Positions 58,855 through 64,000 of a stretch of 64,000 nt of DNA are shown one piece after another. This DNA comes from Oceanobacter sp. 1_MG-2023 (GTDB lineage: Bacteria; Pseudomonadota; Gammaproteobacteria; Pseudomonadales; Oceanobacteraceae): assembly GCF_030689025.1 (NCBI RefSeq), contig NZ_JAUYWA010000003.1, positions 186,001 to 250,000 of the forward strand. Direction: 5' to 3'. Under the pieces are notes generated by a model that was not told the DNA's origin, searched no databases, and saw only the letters and a list, made by a program, of their open reading frames with translations. A program made the translations under genes and the position numbers. Each line of letters opens with the position of its first letter. Position 1 is the first letter of the stretch.

Positions 58855-59018
58855 GGATTCGTCCGGTTAGACTGACTGCAACCGGGAGTCGCCGGGGCAG
58901 ATCAAGGAATGAAGGCGACATTATAGAAATGTGGCCAACCGGATGGCCAGTCTGCTGTGTGACAGCCCGACTGTGGTATAAATGTTAGCTCTGACCCATT
59001 TTTTGTAAGGAACTCATC

Positions 59019-59750
59019 ATGAGCATGATTCACTTTGTCGGTGGCGAGAAAGGCGGTGTCGGAAAATCCGTCGTTGCCCGTTTATTATCTCAATATTGTC
59101 TGGACAAGGGGCTGCATTACGCCGGTCTGGATGCCGACCAGTCACACGCCACGACAACTCGTTATTACAAGGAATTTACTCAGGCTCTGACGCTGGATCA
59201 GTTTGAAAGTACCGATGCCATCATGGAGTGTGCGCTGGAAGCCGATCAACAGGTCGTGGTGGATTTGCCCGCCCAGAGCCAGCGTTTTCTGGATCGCTGG
59301 ATTGACGATAACGGCGTGCTGGATATGTGTGAAGAGATGAATATTCCAATCGTCTTCTGGAATGTGGTGGACGATAGCCCGGATTCTCTGGAGTTGCTGG
59401 AAAAATTTCTCGATAAGTACAAGTACTACATGAACTGTGTGGTGGTCAAGAATGAAGGCCGGGGAACGGTATTCCGTGATGTGGAAGCACTGCCAGCCCT
59501 GAACGAAGAGGATGATCTGGCGCGTATTATCAGCATGACCTTGCCAGCCTTGCATGCCCCCACCATGTTCAAGATCAACAAGCGTGAAATGTCCTTCTGG
59601 GCCGCTGTGAACCAGAGCGATGCCTCCGGTGCCAGCCTGAGCCTGATGGAACGTCAGCGCACCAAGGTCTGGATGCGCAAGGCGTATGCCGAGTTTGATA
59701 CCGTGTTTGCGAATGTAACCAATTCCAACGCCGTGCCCATTTCAGAGTAA
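59019..59750 (+). CDS. ParA/MobD-like P-loop ATPase
   Basis: A 243-residue protein with the deviant Walker A GGEKGGVGKSVVARLL near residue 8, DADQSHATTTRYYKEF and VVDLPAQSQRFLDRWIDDN (Walker B region). Its layout resembles MobD-type nucleotide-binding proteins, which are found both on plasmids and singly on chromosomes of marine bacteria. No parB, origin or mobilisation gene is near, so partition is unlikely. It sits between tatD and modE; its function is unknown. Confidence 0.75.
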   Translation: MSMIHFVGGEKGGVGKSVVARLLSQYCLDKGLHYAGLDADQSHATTTRYYKEFTQALTLDQFESTDAIMECALEADQQVVVDLPAQSQRFLDRWIDDNGVLDMCEEMNIPIVFWNVVDDSPDSLELLEKFLDKYKYYMNCVVVKNEGRGTVFRDVEALPALNEEDDLARIISMTLPALHAPTMFKINKREMSFWAAVNQSDASGASLSLMERQRTKVWMRKAYAEFDTVFANVTNSNAVPISE

Positions 59751-59762
59751 GACATTATCAAA

Positions 59763-59810
59763 CGCTCGGACCGAGCGATTTGATTGCAGCGGGACATCCT
59801 TCTGTCCCGC
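59763..59810 (+). terminator. two hairpins after the ParA-like gene
   Basis: CGCTCGG-A-CCGAGCG (59763-59777) and GCGGGACA / TGTCCCGC with a 6-base loop (59789-59810). Neither is followed by a T run; together they probably end or process the upstream mRNA. Confidence 0.5.
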
Positions 59811-59889
59811 ATGCTGACTCTGGTGATGGCTTCGCCGGATGTTACTGTCTTGCATAACGTGTAATCCCTTACCCGATAGTATCCCGCCT

Positions 59890-60762
59890 ATGAAATCCCC
59901 CGATCAATCTTCTGATAAAACCTCCGATCAGCCAGCGAGCGCTGTGGCAAATCCGCTGCAGTCGGCGTCCTTGCAGGGCAGCATCTGGATGCAGGGGCAG
60001 GAACGTCCCTTTGCCCGTGAACAGGTCGAGCTGTTGCAGGCCATTGCCGACACCGGTTCCATTTCGGCTGCGGGCAAACAGGTGGGCGTCAGTTATAAAA
60101 CCGCCTGGGATCGTATTGATACCATGAACAATATGGCTGATCAGCCTCTGGTGGCACGAGCGGCCGGGGGAGCGCGAGGGGGCGGTACGGTATTGACCGA
60201 TTATGGCGAACGCATGTTAGCCGGTTTTTTGATCTTGCAGGAAGCACACGAAATCTTCTTGCAGCGTATCCGTCAGCGGGTTCAGTCGCTGGGGGATGTC
60301 ACTGACGATATCAGCGACTTGCTACGAGCCGGGCAGTTAAAAACCAGTGCCCGTAACCAGTTCCGGGGCGTCGTGGAAGCGGTGGTTCCTGGTGCTGTCA
60401 ACAGCGATGTCTTGCTGCGGATTACCTCAGATCATCTGGTGACGGCGCAAATTACCGCCGAAAGTTTCAGTAGCCTGGAGATTACCCCGGGCCAAACGCT
60501 GGTGGCCTTGATCAAGGCTCCGGCAGTGATGTTGTCGAATGACCTGGATATTCAACTCAGTACCAGTAACAAGTTGGTGGGCACCGTGGCCCGCATTACC
60601 CGAGGCGCAGTCAATGCCGATGTAGTGCTGGCCTTGGCGGATGGCAAAACCATCAGCGCGGTGATTTCCAATCACAGCCTCGACGCACTGGCATTGCAGC
60701 AACAACAACCAGCTTGTGCGTTGTTTGAAGCCAGCAGCGTCGTGCTGGTGGTCGATGTCTGA
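59890..60762 (+). CDS. modE: molybdate-responsive regulator ModE
   Basis: About 290 residues from ATG 59890. A short Ser/Asp-rich tail (about 30 residues) precedes the winged-helix domain (LLQAIADTGSISAAGKQVGVSYKTAWDRID), then two Mop/TOBE domains that bind molybdate (SARNQFRGVVEAVVPGAVNSDVL and TSNKLVGTVARITRGAVNADVVLALADG). E. coli ModE has 262 residues. It is convergent with modA, and a ModE-type operator lies on the far side of modA. Confidence 0.93.
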   Translation: MKSPDQSSDKTSDQPASAVANPLQSASLQGSIWMQGQERPFAREQVELLQAIADTGSISAAGKQVGVSYKTAWDRIDTMNNMADQPLVARAAGGARGGGTVLTDYGERMLAGFLILQEAHEIFLQRIRQRVQSLGDVTDDISDLLRAGQLKTSARNQFRGVVEAVVPGAVNSDVLLRITSDHLVTAQITAESFSSLEITPGQTLVALIKAPAVMLSNDLDIQLSTSNKLVGTVARITRGAVNADVVLALADGKTISAVISNHSLDALALQQQQPACALFEASSVVLVVDV

Positions 60763-60841
60763 AAGCCGGTGGCTGGCCTCGGCAAGCCGGTTGCCGAGGT
60801 TGGTCTGTGCTGGTTGTGTCGGTACCTGTTATTGCCGGGCT

Positions 60842-61669
60842 TTATTGCGGAATCTCATAGCCGTATTGGCGAATAATCACATGGGCCGGCTTGGATTGCA
60901 GATACTGCAATAACTCTTTTGCTGCCTGGTTGTTTGCGCCTTTCTGCAGCAGCACTGCATCCTGGCGAATCGGGTCGTGTTGCTTGAGCGGTACGACCCA
61001 TGCCTTTCCTTCCTTTATGTTGCCTTTGTAACTGATCTGAGACAGCGCGACAAAGCCGAGATCGGCATTACCTGTGCTGGCAAATTGCCACGTCTGGGCA
61101 ATGTTATCCCCTTGCACCAATTTGCTTTTGACTTTCTGGGTCAGGCCTTGTTCTTCAAGCACCTGGGTGGCTGCCAGTCCATACGGCGCCAGGCGTGGAT
61201 TGGCGATTGCCAGTTTGTTGAACTTGCCACTGTGCAGGGTGGCGAGGGGGTCGGTATCCGGTTTTATGGTCCACAGCGCCAAACGTCCAAGTGCATAACT
61301 GAAGCGGCTGTTCGCAACGCTGATACCGGCTTTTTCCAGTACAACCGGTTTTTGCTGGTCGGCGGACAAAAACACCTCAAAAGGCGCACCATTCTTGATT
61401 TGCGCCACAAACTTGCCGGATGAACCGAATGACAACTGGGTGACATGGCCGGTCTTTTTCTCAAAATCTGCCGCGATTTGCTTCATGGGTGCTGTGAAGT
61501 TGGCTGCCACCGCCACCGATACCGTGTCGGCCTGCACGGTCGACAGCCCCAGCGTCAGGGCCAGCATCAGGGCGGAGCGGCGGATGATCCAAGCCCGCTG
61601 CGGGTGGCTCTCAGGCTGGGCATTACCCGGCTTGAGGAGTGTTGAAAAAGCTGTCCGTTTAGCAATCAT
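60842..61669 (-). CDS. modA: molybdate ABC transporter substrate-binding protein
   Basis: A 275-residue periplasmic protein. A signal peptide of unusual length (residues 1 to about 47, hydrophobic core ALMLALTLGLSTVQA) precedes DTVSVAVAANFTAPMKQIA, GSSGKFVAQIKNGAPFEVFLSAD and the ligand-site NPRLAPYGLAAT. ATG 61669 has AGGGG about 10 bases upstream. The membrane and ATPase subunits modB and modC are not beside it; the downstream neighbour is modE on the other strand. Confidence 0.93.
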   Translation of the reverse strand: MIAKRTAFSTLLKPGNAQPESHPQRAWIIRRSALMLALTLGLSTVQADTVSVAVAANFTAPMKQIAADFEKKTGHVTQLSFGSSGKFVAQIKNGAPFEVFLSADQQKPVVLEKAGISVANSRFSYALGRLALWTIKPDTDPLATLHSGKFNKLAIANPRLAPYGLAATQVLEEQGLTQKVKSKLVQGDNIAQTWQFASTGNADLGFVALSQISYKGNIKEGKAWVVPLKQHDPIRQDAVLLQKGANNQAAKELLQYLQSKPAHVIIRQYGYEIPQ

Positions 61670-61705
61670 GCCAAATACCCCTATAAAAAATATGGTTATT
61701 AAGTC

Positions 61706-61729
61706 CGCTGTATATTAGCTTATATAGCG
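61706..61729. promoter_or_regulatory. ModE operator between modA and the porin gene
   Basis: A 24-base near-perfect palindrome CGCTGTATA-N6-TATATAGCG. The length and layout equal the E. coli modA operator (CG-TTATAT-N8-ACATAA-CG). It lies 37 bases before modA and 72 before the divergent porin, so it could control both. Confidence 0.85.
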
Positions 61730-61800
61730 GATGAGGCAACCGGAAAAACCGGCCTGCAAATCGCTCTACCCTCACTAATTGACATTCAGGACGATGTAAA

Positions 61801-62943
61801 ATGAAGAAAAAAAGCCAGTATTTCACCGCCGGCGTTATGTTGCTTGGTACCACATGGACTGTAACGGCGATGGCATCCAAAGATCCTTCCATTAATTTTT
61901 ATGGCAGTCTGCATGCCTCGCTGGATTATCTCGATTCCGATGTATCCGCGGCTGAAGCCTCTGCCAGCAATACTGACAAACTGTCGTCGGGGGATGTCAG
62001 CCTGTCGTTCAACTCTTCAAAAATTGGCCTGAAAGGCGAAATAGCCACTGAGCTCGATGGGCTGACGGGCTTTTATCAGATTGAACAGAACCTTACCCCG
62101 GATGGCAGCAGCAGTAATACCTGGGCGACACGTAATACTTACCTGGGGCTGCGTTGGTCTGAGGATAAAAAACGCAAGGGCGAGTTGCTTGCAGGCCGTC
62201 ACGACAGCCTGGTAAAGGGCATTGCGCTGGATTACAGCCTGCTCAAGCATACGGTTGCTGATCGGGGGGCCATCCTGGGGGCCGGTTCCGGTACGGGCAA
62301 TGTGCTGGACCTGCGGGTCGAAAACATGTTGATGGGCCGCTGGCAGGCACCGCTGGCGAGTGGTTTGATGAAACTGGCGGTGCAGTATTCACCGGATGCG
62401 GTGAAGTCATCTGGCTACGTCGATAACAATCAGCGGCTCTACCTGGGTGCTCGGGCAGACTGGTCGTCTGCGCACTGGACCCTGGCCGCCGCGACGGAGC
62501 ACTGGCAGCAGCTGGCGATTGGTTCGGCCAGTGGTGACTCGGACAGCTGGCGTTTTCTGGCGCGTTATCGGAGCGAGCAATGGACCCTGCAAGGCTTGAT
62601 GGAAAACCTGCGTTACCAGCCCGACGACCACGGCGTCACCGTTCTCGACCGTCAGGCCTGGGCACTGCAGAGCGCCTGGAAATCCGGCCAGCTGACCTGG
62701 CTTGGCAGTGTCATGAAAGCAGGCAGCTATCGTCATAGCGAAGATACAGGTGCCTTGATGTTATCGCTGGGTGTCGAACGCAAACTGTCCAAAAAAATCA
62801 AAACCTACGCCGTTTATACCCGCACCAATAACGAAGATAATGCCAGCTTCCAGGGGGTTGACGGTACCCACGGTGATGAGCTGGCCACCTTGCCAGGCCG
62901 GTCGCCACAAGCAGTCTCTGCCGGGTTGATGCTGTCGTTCTAG
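61801..62943 (+). CDS. Gram-negative porin (OmpC-like, Porin_4 type)
   Basis: A 380-residue outer-membrane porin. A signal peptide ends near residue 25 (AMAS), the mature protein begins INFYGSLHASLDYLDSD, a typical first strand, and the last residues are SAGLMLSF with a terminal Phe. Contains the porin-like KIGLKGEIATELDGLTGFYQIEQN. AGGA lies about 10 bases before the ATG. It shares its upstream region with modA, including the ModE operator, so it may be a channel for molybdate or another oxyanion; this is inference. Confidence 0.88.
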   Translation: MKKKSQYFTAGVMLLGTTWTVTAMASKDPSINFYGSLHASLDYLDSDVSAAEASASNTDKLSSGDVSLSFNSSKIGLKGEIATELDGLTGFYQIEQNLTPDGSSSNTWATRNTYLGLRWSEDKKRKGELLAGRHDSLVKGIALDYSLLKHTVADRGAILGAGSGTGNVLDLRVENMLMGRWQAPLASGLMKLAVQYSPDAVKSSGYVDNNQRLYLGARADWSSAHWTLAAATEHWQQLAIGSASGDSDSWRFLARYRSEQWTLQGLMENLRYQPDDHGVTVLDRQAWALQSAWKSGQLTWLGSVMKAGSYRHSEDTGALMLSLGVERKLSKKIKTYAVYTRTNNEDNASFQGVDGTHGDELATLPGRSPQAVSAGLMLSF

Positions 62944-62966
62944 GCTCTGGAACGGGCAATACTTGA

Positions 62967-63232
62967 GGGGACATCTACTTAATCCTGCACGGCTCTGCGC
63001 GAGTGTTGCCGTTGTTCAGGGCAAGGCGACGAATGCAGCGAAATGACGAGTCCTTTTCAAATTCGTCAACACCGCACTGGACGGCGGTAACCCGCGCCCT
63101 TCGGGGGGCTGCCGGATGATCTCGACTCGGTGTCGCCGACGTTTGACTTGACCTGTCAGGCCTGCAAGTCGGCTTCGTGATTCGAAACCATCCGGTAGCC
63201 CAGAGTGAGCACCGGATTAAATATATGTCCCC
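62967..63232. mobile_element. 266-bp MITE-like element with TTGA target duplication
   Basis: Terminal inverted repeats of 19 bases matching at 17 positions: GGGGACATCTACTTAATCC on the left and, read from the right end, GGGGACATATATTTAATCC. The element is flanked on both sides by TTGA (62963-62966 and 63233-63236), a 4-base target duplication. It has no transposase, and its interior contains further short inverted repeats. The GGGGACAT ends resemble those associated with REP/RAYT-type or IS-derived small elements in marine gammaproteobacteria. It lies just after the porin gene. Confidence 0.7.
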
Positions 63233-63262
63233 TTGAGGAAACTGCGACTTGCTCGTCGACAC

Positions 63263-63280
63263 TGACGCCATTAGGCGTCA
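63263..63280 (+). terminator. hairpin, probably the porin terminator displaced by the MITE
   Basis: A perfect 7-bp stem TGACGCC-ATTA-GGCGTCA followed by a T-rich stretch (GAATTTCCTCGTTTTCC). It lies just beyond the inserted element. Confidence 0.6.
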
Positions 63281-63315
63281 GAATTTCCTCGTTTTCCTTG
63301 CCTATAAGTTCTGTT

Positions 63316-63948
63316 ATGACCTCCGTATATGCTGTCCCTGTTACCCCAACGCCCCATATCTCTGAGCTGGAAATCAAGCGCAGCCAGTTTATAACCTTTG
63401 TCGGGCAAGCCAGTGACCGGGCCGCAGCGGAGGCGTTTATCCGCTCGGTGCGTCAATTGCACCCCCAGGCGCGTCATGTGTGTTGGGCCTATATCGCTGG
63501 AGCACCGGATACCACCGTGATGTCGATGAGTGATGACGGTGAGCCGAGCGGTACCGCTGGCCGTCCAATGCTGAAAGTCTTGCAACACAGTGGCCTGGGA
63601 GAAATTGTTGTTGCTGTCGTGCGGTATTTTGGCGGCATCAAGCTGGGTACCGGTGGGCTGCAGCGGGCTTATTCGGAGGCCGTGTTGCAGGGGCTGGAAG
63701 CACTGGCAACCGAGCAACGGGTACCGCAAACCCGCCTGACGCTGGAATACGACTACCCAATGGAAGCCGTTGTCAGGCATTTGCTGGATCAATACAGCAC
63801 TACCATTGAACATTGCGACTTTCAGGCTCGGGTCTGTATGGCACTGCTGGTCGCCGATAGTGACCGGGAGGCGTTTGTAATGGCTTTGACCAATCAGAGT
63901 GGCGGCGCGGTCAGGGTGGTTGAGCCTATCCAGAATGAGAATGAATAA
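63316..63948 (+). CDS. YigZ/IMPACT family protein
   Basis: A 210-residue protein of the UPF0029 group. ELEIKRSQFITFVGQASD, then the core HVCWAYIAG..MSDDGEPSGTAGRPML and VVRYFGGIKLGTGGL, the best-conserved part, followed by a C-terminal UPF0029 domain. ATG 63316 starts just after the MITE and the hairpin; the ribosome site is weak. IMPACT proteins act on translation control in eukaryotes, while the bacterial role is unclear. Confidence 0.92.
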   Translation: MTSVYAVPVTPTPHISELEIKRSQFITFVGQASDRAAAEAFIRSVRQLHPQARHVCWAYIAGAPDTTVMSMSDDGEPSGTAGRPMLKVLQHSGLGEIVVAVVRYFGGIKLGTGGLQRAYSEAVLQGLEALATEQRVPQTRLTLEYDYPMEAVVRHLLDQYSTTIEHCDFQARVCMALLVADSDREAFVMALTNQSGGAVRVVEPIQNENE

Positions 63949-64000
63949 GCATTCATAGCGGCTGACTGTCTTCGAGGCGTATACCCTGAATGGGTTTCTA

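Noticed and set aside
63156-63377. Open frame across the right end of the MITE
   Set aside because: Straddles the element end and the YigZ start; no ribosome site.

Overview
The window is about 64 kb of chromosome from a Gram-negative gammaproteobacterium, most likely a marine Oceanospirillales-type organism. The evidence is mixed. Many gene blocks follow the Pseudomonas/Oceanospirillales order (yhbY-rlmE-ftsH-folP-glmM-tpiA-secG-tRNA-Leu-rimP-nusA-infB-rbfA-rpsO-pnp, grpE-dnaK-dnaJ-dapB, carA-carB-greA, ratA-rnfH-bamE-fur-recN). Other parts look Vibrio-like: a vpsLMNOP-ordered exopolysaccharide cluster and a LuxR(V. harveyi)/HapR-type TetR regulator. No prophage or CRISPR array was seen.

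Layout: 1-5.35 kb, the end of an exopolysaccharide export operon (end of an initiating glycosyl-phosphate transferase, outer-membrane beta-barrel, export protein, chain-length tyrosine kinase, VpsP-like protein). 5.4-7.2 kb, fatty-acid genes (fabA and a FabH-like condensing enzyme). 7.4-23 kb, a long translation/RNA/cell-envelope block (DUF4149-like gene, yhbY, rlmE, ftsH, folP, glmM, tpiA, secG, tRNA-Leu(GAG), rimP, nusA, infB, rbfA, rpsO, pnp) in which truB is missing from its usual place. 23-33.7 kb, metabolic and single genes: a degenerate phosphoketolase-like protein, acetate/succinate CoA-transferase, leuA with a divergent Lrp-type regulator, a histidine kinase-like protein without its phospho-acceptor His, yciH, an unpaired ExbB/TolQ-type channel protein, tadA and ydcH. 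33.7-36.6 kb, a low-density region around ssrA (tmRNA) and smpB with an accessory gene, a candidate structured RNA and a diverged copy of the ssrA terminator. 36.6-40.3 kb, ratA, rnfH, bamE, fur and recN (LexA-like boxes). 40.4-45.2 kb, the heat-shock genes grpE-dnaK-dnaJ (sigma-32-like promoters and a nested intercistronic hairpin) and dapB. 45.3-51.3 kb, the HapR-like regulator, a carA leader with an attenuator-like terminator, carA, carB and greA. 51.6-64 kb, glpK-glpD, a glycosyltransferase, a CPA1 antiporter, tatD, a ParA/MobD-like ATPase, a molybdate module (modE, modA, a ModE-type operator and a divergent porin), a 266-bp MITE-like element and a YigZ-family gene.

How parts may work together: the vps-like export genes and the HapR-like regulator suggest quorum control of matrix production, as in Vibrio, but this is inference. 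The ModE operator sits between modA and a porin, which suggests the porin belongs to the molybdate response. The ssrA/smpB pair and the grpE-dnaK-dnaJ set are complete and appear normal. Gene calls rest on recognising motifs and neighbours by eye; no alignment or structure prediction was run.
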